A stretch of 64,000 bases of DNA from Streptomyces parvus (GTDB lineage Bacteria; Actinomycetota; Actinomycetes; Streptomycetales; Streptomycetaceae). Location: contig NZ_BMRY01000007.1 of NCBI RefSeq assembly GCF_014648875.1, positions 124,001-188,000 of the forward strand, written 5' to 3'. This document shows positions 43,038 to 52,570 of this stretch, in pieces (position 1 is the stretch's first letter; every line of letters begins with the position of its first letter). The position numbers were made by a program, and so were the translations under genes. A model generated the notes under the pieces. The model was not told the DNA's origin and did no database searches. It saw only the letters and a program-made list of their open reading frames with translations.

Positions 43038-43188
43038 GTGTGTGCTCCTGGGGATGCGAGTGCGTGGGGTGCGGTGGGCGCCGCTCTTCGGGGGCTGTGG
43101 TGCGGCCGCAGGAGTACGGGTCCGGGGACAGCCGTGTTCAGGTGCGGGCGCTCACGGCGGCCCGCTCAGGGGCCCAGGCGCGGCCCGC

Positions 43189-43731
43189 TCAGGGCGAGGG
43201 CGGGGCGGTCGTGCCACCGGTGGCGGTATCGGACCCGGGAGTGCCCGGGACCGGCGAGGGCTCCAGGAGCGCGTCGTCGTCCCCCGGCTCGGGGATCACG
43301 TGCATCGCGGCCTCCTCGGCCGACGCCGCCGCTCCGTCGATGCCCACGTCGCTGGCGGTGAGGGTGGCCGGGACCGTCCCGTCCGCCTGCTGGGTCAGCC
43401 GCCCGGCACGGGCGACGCCCACCTCGTCGTCCCAGGGCTCGCCGTCGCCGTCCACGAGATCGCCCACACCGTCGCCGAGCGAGCCGTCCGGCTCGGGAAC
43501 CTCCCTCGTGAGGCGGGTTTCGAGGGACTCGCCGGTGTGTCGCTCGTTGGCCGTGGTGCCGAGTCCCTCGACCACCCACGGGCGGTCCGGGGGCGCGTAG
43601 CCCTCGTCCAGCGGATCGCCGGTGCCGGAGGGGTCCATGAGCGTGTCCTCCGCCCCGAGCTGCTCGGCGGGGTCGGAAGCCTCGGGTTCCTGGGGCTGGT
43701 AGACGTCGTCCCCCCAGTCGCTGTCGCTCAT
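43189..43731 (-). CDS. DUF5709 protein
   Basis: 180 residues, very acidic and low in hydrophobics. The N-terminus DWGDDVYQPQEPE, then LDEGYAPPDRPW, TANERHTGESLETRL and the C-terminal EEAAMHVI match what I recall as DUF5709 of actinobacteria. No known function; probably a soluble, partly disordered protein. Confidence 0.75.
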   Translation of the reverse strand: MSDSDWGDDVYQPQEPEASDPAEQLGAEDTLMDPSGTGDPLDEGYAPPDRPWVVEGLGTTANERHTGESLETRLTREVPEPDGSLGDGVGDLVDGDGEPWDDEVGVARAGRLTQQADGTVPATLTASDVGIDGAAASAEEAAMHVIPEPGDDDALLEPSPVPGTPGSDTATGGTTAPPSP

Positions 43732-43962
43732 GGCGCGTCCTTTCCTCCGGGGATCTCCGGGAGTACCGAATTCCACTGTCCCCTGTACGCAATTCCACTC
43801 CGGTCCTGCTCCGGCCGCAAAGGGAAGATCGGATTCGGGTGCCCCGCACGGGTGGCGTGAAACGGTCCGTACGCAGGTCGCGCCCGGTTCCCCGGCGCAC
43901 GGAGACTCCTGGGACGCCGGGCCTTTCGAATCGTCGAACAGCTCGGCATAGGGTGGCCCTCC

Positions 43963-44949
43963 ATGGGGTACGGACAGCAGTCGCCCGGGGGCGATCACCA
44001 CCAGCAGGGACCATGGCCGCCGCACACGGGACAGCCGCCGGCTCCCGGGGGCGCGCCGACCGGCCCCTGGAACGCGCCCACCGAGCCGGCCGGGCGGTCC
44101 GTCGGGGCCTCCGGCCCCTGGAGCGGGCACACCGGCCCGCCCCCTTCCCCGTCCGGCGGCGGCCGTCGCCGCAGCTCGGTCATCGCCGTCGTCGCGGCCA
44201 CCGCAGTCGTGCTGGCCGCCGGAATCACCGGATTCCTGGTGCTCGGCGACGACGGGGACGACGGGAAGCCCGACGCGGGACCCACCGGAGCGGACGTCGT
44301 CCCGCCGTCCGCGTCCCCGGGGGAGCCCCGGGGCGGAGCCGGGGACGGCACGGCGCCCCTCGTGCCCGGCTGGAAGACGGTGATCAACCCCAAGCGCGGC
44401 ATCGCCTTCGACGTACCGGTGGACTGGGCGGTGAAGTCGTCCGGATGGGTGACGTACGTCGCGGAGAACGGCGACCCCGACGAGACCCCGCTCGTCGGGT
44501 TCGCCGCCCCGGCGATCCTCAAGGAGAAGTGGTGCCGGTCCGACGACGACGGCAACGGCACCCAGGAGGACACCCCGCTGGCCTCCGTGGGCTCCCGGGC
44601 CGAGCCCGACGCCCGCGACACCACCGAAGCGGCCCGGGAGAACGCCCGCCTCTGGGTCTACGGCAGCTACGCCCAGCCGGCGAAGGAGAAGGTCACCACC
44701 GGGGCCGCGAAGCCGTTCACCACGAAGTCCGGCCTCACCGGGAAGGTGGCGACGGCCACCTCGACCGGAGTCGACGGGACGGGCCGCTGCGCCCACGACG
44801 GCAAGGCGACCGCTTTCGCCTTCGAGAACCCGGCGGGGGAGACCCTCTCCTGGACGTTCGTCGGTGTCCGCGGCGTCGACGACGAGGTGCCCGAGCCGAC
44901 CGTGCGGAAGATCCTGGGTACGGTCCGGCTCGTCGACAGCACCCCCTGA
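43963..44949 (+). CDS. Membrane-anchored hypothetical protein
   Basis: 328 residues: a Gly/Pro/His-rich cytoplasmic N-terminus (1-65), one membrane helix (about 73-93, SVIAVVAATAVVLAAGITGF), a linker, then an external beta-rich domain (140-325; IAFDVPVDWAVKSSGW, LSWTFVGVRGVDDEVPEP). Common in streptomycetes; the external domain resembles lipoproteins of unknown role. Confidence 0.75.
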   Translation: MGYGQQSPGGDHHQQGPWPPHTGQPPAPGGAPTGPWNAPTEPAGRSVGASGPWSGHTGPPPSPSGGGRRRSSVIAVVAATAVVLAAGITGFLVLGDDGDDGKPDAGPTGADVVPPSASPGEPRGGAGDGTAPLVPGWKTVINPKRGIAFDVPVDWAVKSSGWVTYVAENGDPDETPLVGFAAPAILKEKWCRSDDDGNGTQEDTPLASVGSRAEPDARDTTEAARENARLWVYGSYAQPAKEKVTTGAAKPFTTKSGLTGKVATATSTGVDGTGRCAHDGKATAFAFENPAGETLSWTFVGVRGVDDEVPEPTVRKILGTVRLVDSTP

Positions 44950-45045
44950 CCGCAACCAAGATCAACTCACTGGCGGCGGCACCGGTGACCTGCGATGCTG
45001 ACCCGGCCGCGCCGAACGCCGGACGGGGCAGGAGCGGGGGAACCG

Positions 45046-46587
45046 GTGGCTGAGGACGTCTTCACGACGAAGTCCGGCACGGTACGGGGGCGGCGCGCCG
45101 CCCGGGACCACGGCATCGTCGTCGTACGCGGACTCCCGTACGCGGCCCCGCCGTTCGGTGCCCTCCGGTTCCGGGAGCCGCAGCCGCCGGACCCCTGGGA
45201 CGGCGTGCGCGACTGCGCCGCATTCGGCCCGGTGGCCCCGCAGTCGGCCGAACTGCCGGGCGCGCCGGTCTGGTCACCCGGTGATGAGGACATCCTCACG
45301 CTGAACATCTGGACGCCCGCCGACGGACCGGGCGATCTGCCCGTGCTGGTCTGGATCCATGGCGGCGCGTACGTCTTCGGCTCCTCGGCCCAGCCCGACT
45401 TCGACGGCACCGCGCTGGCGGGCGAAGGGCTCGTCGTCGTCACGCTCAACAGCCGTCTCGGCTTCGAGGGATTCGGCCATGTGCCCGACGGCTGCGACCG
45501 TGCGGTCTTTCCCGACAACCGGGGGCTTCTCGACCAGATCGCCGCCCTGCGATGGGTCCGCGACAACATCGCCGCGTTCGGCGGTTCGCCCGACCGGGTC
45601 ACCCTGGCCGGGCAGTCGTCGGGTGCGACCTCCGTGGCCTGCCTGGCGGTGGCCGACCGGGCGCGTGGCCTGTTCCGGCGCGCCGTGCTGCACAGCGCCG
45701 TCAACGCCTTCGCCACGCAGGAGCAGGCGGCCCGCACCACGGCCGAGGTCGCGGCGGAGGCCGGGGTGCCCGCCACCCGCGCCGGGCTGCTCGCCACCCC
45801 GCCCGAGGCCCTCGTGGCCGCCACGGACCGGGTGTGCGCGCGGTACGCCCAGGACCCCGCAGCCGGGCAGCGCCACTACGACCCGGCGATCTACGGCCCG
45901 GTCGCCGACGGCGTCCTCCTGACCGCCGATCCGCTGGAGGCGCTGGCGGTCGGCGCGGGGGGCGCGGTGGAGCTGTTGGTCTGTCACACCACCGAGGAGT
46001 ACTGGCTCCTGGACGCGGTCGGCAGCAGCGCGAAGATCACGACAGAGGAACAACTGGCCGTATTCGCCGCCGACTTCGGGCTCCCGGTTTCGCTGGTCGA
46101 AGGTCACCGCGAACGCCTGCCGGACGCCCCGGTGCCCGACGTCCACCTGGCTCTCCATTCCGGCCTTCTCTTCGCCGAGTACAGCGCCCGCCTCGCCGAG
46201 GCCCACGCCCGGGCGGGCGGCCGGGCCTTCCTCGCCCGCTTCGACCGCCGCCGGGACCGGACGGGACGACGGGTCCGCGCCTGGCACTGCGCGGACATCC
46301 CGTTCGCCTTCGGCAACCTGCATGAGGAGAGCGTCCAGTTCCTCGTCGGCGGCCCGCCCGGCGAGGCCGACGAGGAGCTTTCCCGGCGTATGACCGGTGC
46401 GTGGGCCGAGTTCGCCGCCCACGGGGACCCGGGCTGGGAGCCGCTCGACGGATCTGCCCGGAGCGGAGGGGCGGTACGGGTCTGGCGCACGGCGGCGGAA
46501 GGACCGGCCGGGGGCGCCGCCTCCGGGGTGCGGGACGGCTTCCGTGATCTGTGGCGTACCGCGGGACTGCCGCTGCTGGCTCCCTGA
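45046..46587 (+). CDS. Type B carboxylesterase
   Basis: 513 residues from GTG 45046. The oxyanion segment WIHGGAYVFGSS, the nucleophile in TLAGQSSGATSVACL (GxSxG near residue 185) and a late His (AWHCADIPFAFGN) give the alpha/beta-hydrolase triad. It hydrolyses carboxylic esters, substrate unknown, no signal peptide. Confidence 0.9.
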   Translation: MAEDVFTTKSGTVRGRRAARDHGIVVVRGLPYAAPPFGALRFREPQPPDPWDGVRDCAAFGPVAPQSAELPGAPVWSPGDEDILTLNIWTPADGPGDLPVLVWIHGGAYVFGSSAQPDFDGTALAGEGLVVVTLNSRLGFEGFGHVPDGCDRAVFPDNRGLLDQIAALRWVRDNIAAFGGSPDRVTLAGQSSGATSVACLAVADRARGLFRRAVLHSAVNAFATQEQAARTTAEVAAEAGVPATRAGLLATPPEALVAATDRVCARYAQDPAAGQRHYDPAIYGPVADGVLLTADPLEALAVGAGGAVELLVCHTTEEYWLLDAVGSSAKITTEEQLAVFAADFGLPVSLVEGHRERLPDAPVPDVHLALHSGLLFAEYSARLAEAHARAGGRAFLARFDRRRDRTGRRVRAWHCADIPFAFGNLHEESVQFLVGGPPGEADEELSRRMTGAWAEFAAHGDPGWEPLDGSARSGGAVRVWRTAAEGPAGGAASGVRDGFRDLWRTAGLPLLAP

Positions 46588-46613
46588 GCCGGACGACCGC
46601 GCTCGGGCCCTGC

Positions 46614-47432
46614 CTACGCGTTGCCGTCGGCGCGCGCCAGCCAGCGGCCGGCGTGCCGGGTCACCTCGATGGGGCGGCCGAAGCAGGCGGTCATGAGCTC
46701 GGCCGTGATGACGCCCTTGATCGCGCCGCGGGCCAGAACGCGCCCCTCACGCAGGAGCAGAGCGTGGCCGATCGCCGGAGAGAGCTCCTCCAGGTGGTGC
46801 GTGACGGTCACCGTCGACAACTCGGGCCGGGCCGAGGCGAGATGGTGCATGGTGTCGATGAGGTCCTCGCGCGAGGGCAGGTCGAGCGCGTTGAACGGCT
46901 CGTCGAGCAGCAGGAGCGCCGGGTCCGCCATGAGGGCGCGGGCGATGAGGATCCGGGCGCGCTGGCCACCCGAGCAGACGCCGTACTCACGGTCGGCGAG
47001 GTCCTTGATCCGGAGTTCCGCGAGCAGCGCGTGGGCCCGCTCGCGCACCTCGTCGTCGTACTTCCGCCACAGCGGCTGGACCGTGCCGGTGTGGCCGGTG
47101 AGGACGACGGCGTGGCCGGTCAGGTCGCCCGGGACACGCTGGGAGGTCGAGACGTGGCCGATGAGGGCGCGCAGGTCCCGCACGTCGACGTGGCCGAGCC
47201 GGTGGCCGAGAACATCGACCGTGCCGGTCGTCGGGAAGGCGGTGGCGCCGACGAGACGCAGAACGCTGGTCTTTCCCGCCCCGTTGGGTCCGAGCAGTGC
47301 CCAGTGCTCGCCCGCCCGGACGGTCCAGTCGACGGCGTCGAGGATGAACCGGCCGCCGGCGTGGCGGCGCATGCTCACGCCGTCGAGGGCAGCCACCACA
47401 CGCCCGTGGCCGGTGCCGGTGTTCCCGTCCAT
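46614..47432 (-). CDS. ABC transporter ATP-binding protein
   Basis: About 272 residues. Walker A LLGPNGAGKTSVLRL, signature CSGGQRARILIARAL, Walker B PALLLLDEPFNALD and the H-loop TVTHHLEEL are present. The group resembles ATPases of the YlmA/ModF type that sit without a permease gene. Starts at 47432, 47444 and 47492 are all possible; none has an ideal SD. Confidence 0.85.
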   Translation of the reverse strand: MDGNTGTGHGRVVAALDGVSMRRHAGGRFILDAVDWTVRAGEHWALLGPNGAGKTSVLRLVGATAFPTTGTVDVLGHRLGHVDVRDLRALIGHVSTSQRVPGDLTGHAVVLTGHTGTVQPLWRKYDDEVRERAHALLAELRIKDLADREYGVCSGGQRARILIARALMADPALLLLDEPFNALDLPSREDLIDTMHHLASARPELSTVTVTHHLEELSPAIGHALLLREGRVLARGAIKGVITAELMTACFGRPIEVTRHAGRWLARADGNA

Positions 47433-47578
47433 GGAGCAGGCCATCCCCTTCGCATCGGTCAGTGCCGCACGAAGGGTAGCTGTAGAGGGCATTTACCCGC
47501 GTGGGTGACCGCATCGCGGAATCGGGACAGCCGGCGACGCGGCACGGCGAACACACCCCGGACGCGGCACCGCGCGCG

Positions 47579-47962
47579 TCAGCGCCGCGCCAGCGCGAGC
47601 ACGCTCAGTCCGAACATCAGGACGCCCAGGGGGAGATGGACCGACGGTATGTGCGCGATGCCGACCGCCACCTGGATCGAGGCGAGGACCAGGAAGCCGA
47701 CGGCGTGCCCGACGGGCCGGGGCGAGCCGCCGCCCGGCTTCCACGCCAGCACCGCGGCGAGCACGTACAGCATCGACGCCCCGTACATCACGCGCGCCCC
47801 GACGCTGTGCAGGATCTCTCCGTAGGCCGAGGTCATCAGCAGTCCGGAGGAGACCGCCTGGAGGAAGATGGTCAGGGTCTGCAGGGCGATCGCGATCCGC
47901 AGGAACGAGAAGCCGCTCTGCTGTGCCGTCCGCGCCGCTTGCGTCGTCACTCGGGTGGTCAT
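47579..47962 (-). CDS. Four-helix membrane protein next to an ECF41 sigma gene
   Basis: 127 residues from ATG 47960-47962, with helices at about 22-45, 58-72, 85-103 and 107-122. The pattern is of a small DoxX-like or hypothetical integral membrane protein. It is divergent from the sigma factor gene and may be one of its targets. Confidence 0.7.
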   Translation of the reverse strand: MTTRVTTQAARTAQQSGFSFLRIAIALQTLTIFLQAVSSGLLMTSAYGEILHSVGARVMYGASMLYVLAAVLAWKPGGGSPRPVGHAVGFLVLASIQVAVGIAHIPSVHLPLGVLMFGLSVLALARR

Positions 47963-48056
47963 GCCGGGCCCCATTTCCCGCCCGTGGGCGGTAGATCGAT
48001 AAGGTCTCACCAGCCCGACGACGCGGGCCTGCGAAAGGTAAGGCGAGGGGGTGGCC

Positions 48057-49004
48057 GTGAGCGGGGGGACAGCCGGGGCGAGTGCCGACCGGACAGCCGG
48101 TGACGACCGGACAGCCGGTGAGCGGCGCCAACTGATGAATGTCGCCTACCGGTTGCTCGGCTCGGTCGCCGAGTCCGAGGACGCCGTGCAGGAGGCCTAC
48201 ACGCGCTGGTACGCGCTGCCGCCCGGCCGGCAGGACGAGATCGCGTCCCCCGGCGCCTGGCTGACGACCGTCACCGGCCGTATCTGCCTGGACGTGCTCG
48301 GCTCGGCGCGGGCCCGGCGGGAACGCTACGTCGGTGCGTGGCTGCCCGATCCGCTGCCCGACCACTCCGAGTGGCGCCACGGCCCGGGCGCGGACCTCGC
48401 CGACCCCGCCGACCAGATGGTCCAGGACGAGTCGGTGACCATGGCCTTCCTCGTCGTCCTGGAATCGATGACCCCCGCCGAGCGCGTCGCCTTCGTCCTG
48501 CACGACGTCTTCCGCTACCCCTTCGCCGAGATCGCCGCCGTCCTCGGCCGTACCTCCGCGGCCTGCAAACAACTGGCCGCGTCCGCCCGTCGGCGGGTCC
48601 GCGCCGCACGGGCTCCGGTGTCGGTGGCGGCGGCCGGGCGGGCCGACGCGGTGCGGCGGGTCAAAGAGGCGTGGGAGAGCCAGGACATTGCCGCCCTCGT
48701 CGGCCTCCTCGACCCGGCGGCGGTGATGACCGCCGACGGCGGCGGCCTGGCCGGAGCCGCCCTGCGGCCGATCGAGGGCGGCGCGCGCATCGCCCAGTAC
48801 ATGGTCGCCATCGCCGACAAGGCTCCGGGACTCGAACTCCTGGAGCGGTCGGTCAACGGCACGCCGGGCCTGGTGGCCCGGCGCGACGGCGTCGTCATGA
48901 CCGTGGCGTCGTTCGACATCGCCGACGGCCGCGTCACCCGGATCTGGGCGGTCCGCAACCCGGAGAAGCTACGGCCGTGGGCCCGGCATGACGACACCCC
49001 CTAG
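48057..49004 (+). CDS. ECF41-type RNA polymerase sigma factor (SigJ-like)
   Basis: 315 residues. Region 2 (MNVAYRLLGSVAESEDAVQE), region 4 (MTPAERVAFVLHDVFRYPF, EIAAVLGRTSAACKQL) and the linker YVGAWLPDPLPD typical of ECF41 are visible. The C-terminal SnoaL-like domain (residues 200-310) has the family motif TADGGG and VNGTPGLV. This domain both activates and restrains the sigma factor, replacing an anti-sigma protein. GTG 48057 has GAGGGGG upstream; GTG 48051 is possible. The usual COE oxidoreductase partner is not next to it. Confidence 0.85.
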   Translation: MSGGTAGASADRTAGDDRTAGERRQLMNVAYRLLGSVAESEDAVQEAYTRWYALPPGRQDEIASPGAWLTTVTGRICLDVLGSARARRERYVGAWLPDPLPDHSEWRHGPGADLADPADQMVQDESVTMAFLVVLESMTPAERVAFVLHDVFRYPFAEIAAVLGRTSAACKQLAASARRRVRAARAPVSVAAAGRADAVRRVKEAWESQDIAALVGLLDPAAVMTADGGGLAGAALRPIEGGARIAQYMVAIADKAPGLELLERSVNGTPGLVARRDGVVMTVASFDIADGRVTRIWAVRNPEKLRPWARHDDTP

Positions 49005-49031
49005 CTGTGTTGTTCGGTGAGGGAAGGCTCC

Positions 49032-49691
49032 TTACTCGTACCGGTACTTCAGCGATTCCGCCTCGCGCTGCTCGATGTCGGCGATCGTCAGCTCCGGCAT
49101 CCGCAGCTGCGCCAGGGTCACCTCGGCCGAGGTCGGCTGGGCGTCCACCGGCAACCACTGCTCCGGCTTCCAGGCCCCGCTGCGCAGCAGCGACTTCGGG
49201 CAGTGCGGGTAGACCTCCTCGATCCCGATCACCAGGGCGCTGGCCGGCGGCTTGCCCACGGCGGTGAGCTGCGCCAGCAGCTCCGGACGAGTGGAGACAC
49301 ACGCCCGGCCGTTCACCCGGAGCGTCGTGGTGCGCCCCGGTACGAAGAACAGCAGCCCGGCCCGTCCGGTGGCGATGACGTTCTGCAGGGTGTCCAGCCG
49401 CTTGTTGCCGGTCGCGTCCGGTATGGCCACCGTCCGTGCGTCCAGGACGGAGACGAATCCGGCCGGGCCGCCACGCGGCGAGACGTCGCAGTTGCCCTCG
49501 GCGTCCGCGCTGGCGACCAGGACCAGTGACGAGCATCCGATCAACCGCTGTGTCTGCTCGGTGAGTTCGGTCATCTGCTTGCGGATGGCCGCGGCTCCGG
49601 GCAGTTCGTAGGCCCGGCGCAGCGCCTCCTGGTCGGTCACGGCGTCGAGGCGGAGCGAGTCGAAAGCGCTGCCTGCAAGGGGTGTCGTCAT
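49032..49691 (-). CDS. PPOX-family FMN-dependent flavoprotein
   Basis: 219 residues. The split-barrel pattern SSLVLVASADAEGNCDVSPRG, then IPDATGNKRLDTLQNVIA, GLLFFVPGRTTTLRVNGRA and a Cys-containing YPHCPKSLLRSGAW match the MSMEG_1061-like group of pyridoxamine-phosphate-oxidase-like proteins. Probably an FMN- or F420-dependent reductase; substrate unknown. Confidence 0.85.
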   Translation of the reverse strand: MTTPLAGSAFDSLRLDAVTDQEALRRAYELPGAAAIRKQMTELTEQTQRLIGCSSLVLVASADAEGNCDVSPRGGPAGFVSVLDARTVAIPDATGNKRLDTLQNVIATGRAGLLFFVPGRTTTLRVNGRACVSTRPELLAQLTAVGKPPASALVIGIEEVYPHCPKSLLRSGAWKPEQWLPVDAQPTSAEVTLAQLRMPELTIADIEQREAESLKYRYE

Positions 49692-49760
49692 GCCTGTGAC
49701 CCTAGCGAGCCGGTCCGGTGCCGATCCCGACCGGTGTGGGGGAGGGGCACGGCCGGTCCG

Positions 49761-50801
49761 TCAGTACGGTGGCAGCCGCAGCGCCCCCGTGCCCTCGCGG
49801 ACGTCGTGGACGAGGCGGATCTTCCCCACCGGATTGCCGCGCCCGTCCGTGGTCACCAGGGCCGCGTCGTCGGGGTTGACGCACTGCCCGCGCGCCCCCG
49901 GCTCGGGGCAGAACAGGACGTAGCCGGTCTGCCGGTCCACGCGACCCGGCTCCAGCTGCCAGATCCACTGGAAGGTGGTCATGACCACCCGGGGGTAGGT
50001 GGCCCGCAGTTGCTCCTTCACCGCGTTCTGCACCGTTTCGCCGAACTTCTCGCGCTCCCGGAACGGGCGGACCACCCGGGCGCGGCCCGTCGTGTCGACC
50101 CGGCCCGCCTCGATCTCGTAACTCGTCGAGACGTAGGCGTGCTTGTTGAGTGAGGCCAGCAGGTCCGACCGGGTCAGCCGCATCACCGTGGGCCAGGAGT
50201 CCTTCCCCCGGTCGCGGCGGTCCGCGACCGACGGGGTGACCACGTTCACGTGCGAGGCCTGAGCCTTCGCCAACGCGCTGCCGGCCCCGCTCGCCGTGAC
50301 CCACCGCTGGACGCACTCCCCGATCTCGCCGAGCACGTTCGTCACGGTGGCGTTCGTCAGCTCGGCGACCACGTAGGGCGAAGTGCCGGTGGTGCCCAGG
50401 GCGACGACCTCGTAGCCGCAGGCGTCGAAGGCGCCCCGGAGCGTACGGAACTCCTTGGCCTGCTGCCGCCCGCGCTGCACGGCCTCGGCCAGCACGCCCG
50501 CGCATTCCTTCCGGTCGCACATGGGCCCGTCCGCGGCGTCCGTGTCGATGCGGAGCCGGACCACGGCGTCGCGGTCGTCGGTCACCGCGAACGTGACCTC
50601 CGAGCCGCCGGAACCCGGGAAGAGCGTGCGCGCCTCGACCGCCTTGAGCTGCCCGGGGAAGTGCTTCTCGGCCAGCTCCTCCGCAGCCCTGCGGTCGTCC
50701 TTCGTGTCCACGACGCCGCACGCGCCCAGCGCCACGACCAGCGAACCCGCCAGCGCGCCGGTGAGCGCGGCTCTCCACCGTCTACGGCGTGATCCGGCCA
50801 T
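49761..50801 (-). CDS. Secreted lipoprotein, unknown function
   Basis: 346 residues. The signal ends in VVALGACG with lipobox Cys near residue 28. The external part contains CDRKECAGVL and ACGYEVVALG, Cys residues that may form disulfides, and a beta-rich C-terminal half. ATG 50799-50801 has GGAGGAG upstream. I recall relatives as the SCO7460 lipoprotein family; no function is known. Confidence 0.75.
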   Translation of the reverse strand: MAGSRRRRWRAALTGALAGSLVVALGACGVVDTKDDRRAAEELAEKHFPGQLKAVEARTLFPGSGGSEVTFAVTDDRDAVVRLRIDTDAADGPMCDRKECAGVLAEAVQRGRQQAKEFRTLRGAFDACGYEVVALGTTGTSPYVVAELTNATVTNVLGEIGECVQRWVTASGAGSALAKAQASHVNVVTPSVADRRDRGKDSWPTVMRLTRSDLLASLNKHAYVSTSYEIEAGRVDTTGRARVVRPFREREKFGETVQNAVKEQLRATYPRVVMTTFQWIWQLEPGRVDRQTGYVLFCPEPGARGQCVNPDDAALVTTDGRGNPVGKIRLVHDVREGTGALRLPPY

Positions 50802-50963
50802 GATCTGCTCCTCCACCTGGTCCTGCCATCCGGTCCTGCCACCTGCTTCTGCCCGTGTTCCTGTGACCGTAGGACCAGTCTCGGCGGGCCGGATGAGTAC
50901 GCCTACTCAACCCCGGTGCGCACAGCGCCCCGAACACCTCCGACGCACCTACCGTCATTGGCA

Positions 50964-50992
50964 TGGACCTGACTCTGCAACTCCGCTACAGT
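50964..50992 (+). promoter_or_regulatory. Promoter of the S1 protease gene
   Basis: TGGACC at 50964-50969, 17-bp spacer, TACAGT at 50987-50992. The palindrome at 51009 lies just downstream, where a repressor would block transcription. Confidence 0.5.
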
Positions 50993-51008
50993 CCGGGAAC
51001 GGCACATC

Positions 51009-51022
51009 TGAGAGCGCTCTCA
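51009..51022. promoter_or_regulatory. Palindromic operator, copy 1
   Basis: TGAGAGCGCTCTCA, a perfect 14-bp palindrome 80 bp before the protease start. It resembles the CebR (LacI family) operator TGGGAGCGCTCCCA known in Streptomyces. Further copies at 52425 and 53738. Confidence 0.7.
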
Positions 51023-51101
51023 ATCGGCACGATCGGATCGCGCTCCCGGACGCCTCCCGTTCCACCCCCACGTCGTTGGAACAACAGGAAGGGTCACTCC
51101 C

Positions 51102-52244
51102 TTGAGACACGCAACCCTGCTGCGGACCGGTCTGTCCGCGCTCCTGGTAGTCGGAGCCTGGACCGCCGCCGGTCCGGTGTCCGCCTCCGCCGCGCCCGCC
51201 CCCGCCGAACCCGCCGCCTCCGCCGCCCTGCTCTCCGCGATGCAGCGCGACCTCGGCCTCACCGAGAAGCAGGCCCTCACCCGGCTCGCCGACGAGAAGG
51301 ACGCCACCGCCCTGGAGGAGAAGGCGCAGCGCGCCGCCGGCTCCGCCTTCGGGGGCTCCTGGCTCGACGCGAAGACCGGCAAGCTCACCATCGCGGTCAC
51401 CACCGCCGAGAAGGCCGAAGCCGTACGGGCGACCGGTGCCGACACCCGGCTCGTCGAGCACTCGGCCAAGAGCCTCGACGCGGCCAAGGCGCGGATCGAC
51501 AGCCTGAAAGCCCCGTCCGGCGTGAGCAGCTGGCACGTCGACCCGGCCACCAGCCGCGTCGTCGTGAACGTCGTCGCAGCAGAGCAGACTGACAACGATG
51601 TCCGCGCCTTCGTCGCCAAGGCTCGCAAGGCCGGTCCCGTCACGGTGAAGACCACCGCCCAGGCTCCGCAGACCTTCGCAGCCGGAACGGTCGGCGGCGA
51701 CCCGTACTACACGGGCAACGTCCGCTGCTCCATCGGCTTCTCCGTGCACGGCGGCTTCGTGACCGCCGGGCACTGCGGCGGCACCGGCCAGCAGGTCCGC
51801 GGCTGGGACAACTCCTACATCGGCAACTTCCAGGGCTCGTCCTTCCCCGGTGACGACTACGCCTGGGTGAACGTCGGCAGCGGCTGGTGGACCGTCCCGG
51901 TCGTGCTCGGCTGGGGCACCGTCCCGGACCAGCTCGTCCGTGGCTCGAACGAGGCCCCGATCGGCGCCTCGATCTGCCGCTCCGGCTCCACCACGCGCTG
52001 GCACTGCGGCCGCGTCCTCGCCAAGAACGAGACCGTCAACTACAGCCAGGGCGCCGTGCACCAGATGACCAAGACGAGCGTCTGCGCCCAGGGCGGCGAC
52101 TCCGGTGGCTCGTTCATCAGCGGCGACCAGGCCCAGGGTGTCACCTCCGGCGGCTGGGGCAACTGCACCAGCGGCGGCGAGACCTGGTATCAGCCGATCA
52201 ACGAGATCCTCAACCGGTACGGACTGAGGCTGCACACCGCCTGA
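51102..52244 (+). CDS. Secreted S1 (alpha-lytic type) serine protease
   Basis: 380 residues, TTG start after GGAAGGG. Signal peptide about 1-32, an alpha-lytic-type pro-domain about 40-185 (SWLDAKTGKLTIAVTT, VSSWHVDPATSRVVV), then the mature protease with His in FVTAGHCGG (about 225), Asp in PGDDYAWV (about 255) and Ser in QGGDSGGSFIS (about 330). The pro-domain folds the enzyme and is cut off. Family: SprA/B/D-like streptogrisins. Cys pairs CSIGF/GHC and CRSG/HC are conserved. Confidence 0.92.
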   Translation: MRHATLLRTGLSALLVVGAWTAAGPVSASAAPAPAEPAASAALLSAMQRDLGLTEKQALTRLADEKDATALEEKAQRAAGSAFGGSWLDAKTGKLTIAVTTAEKAEAVRATGADTRLVEHSAKSLDAAKARIDSLKAPSGVSSWHVDPATSRVVVNVVAAEQTDNDVRAFVAKARKAGPVTVKTTAQAPQTFAAGTVGGDPYYTGNVRCSIGFSVHGGFVTAGHCGGTGQQVRGWDNSYIGNFQGSSFPGDDYAWVNVGSGWWTVPVVLGWGTVPDQLVRGSNEAPIGASICRSGSTTRWHCGRVLAKNETVNYSQGAVHQMTKTSVCAQGGDSGGSFISGDQAQGVTSGGWGNCTSGGETWYQPINEILNRYGLRLHTA

Positions 52245-52311
52245 TCCGGGGGAGCCGTCCCGCCGTCCTCCCCGGCGGAGCGGCTCCCGGCAGTGCGACG
52301 CAAGACCATTG

Positions 52312-52339
52312 AGCGGCCCCGCCGGTGTGCGGGGCCGCT
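52312..52339 (+). terminator. Terminator after the S1 protease
   Basis: Arms AGCGGCCCCGC and GCGGGGCCGCT around a 6-nt loop, followed by TCGTT, 68 bp after the stop. Confidence 0.75.
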
Positions 52340-52424
52340 TCGTTGTCCCAACAGCCTTTGGGCAGCGCATCGTTCACAAGCTATTGACACCCTCTCAGCC
52401 TCGGCGCAACACTGACACCGCTTT

Positions 52425-52438
52425 GGAGAGCGCTCTCC
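52425..52438. promoter_or_regulatory. Palindromic operator, copy 2
   Basis: GGAGAGCGCTCTCC, perfect 14-bp palindrome, 133 bp before the DUF1996 gene. A -35-like TTGACA lies at 52384-52389 with a weak -10 at about 52407, placing the operator at the start of the transcript. Confidence 0.7.
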
Positions 52439-52570
52439 CGGAGGGATCCCGCGGTCCGCCGGCCTCGTGACGCGCAGGGTGGAGTCTCTTCCCGGCTGCA
52501 CCGTCCAGTTCACCCTTTCCCCCCACCGTGCACCCGAAGTGCAGGGATGAAGAGCGGCATGGAGGTCCCT

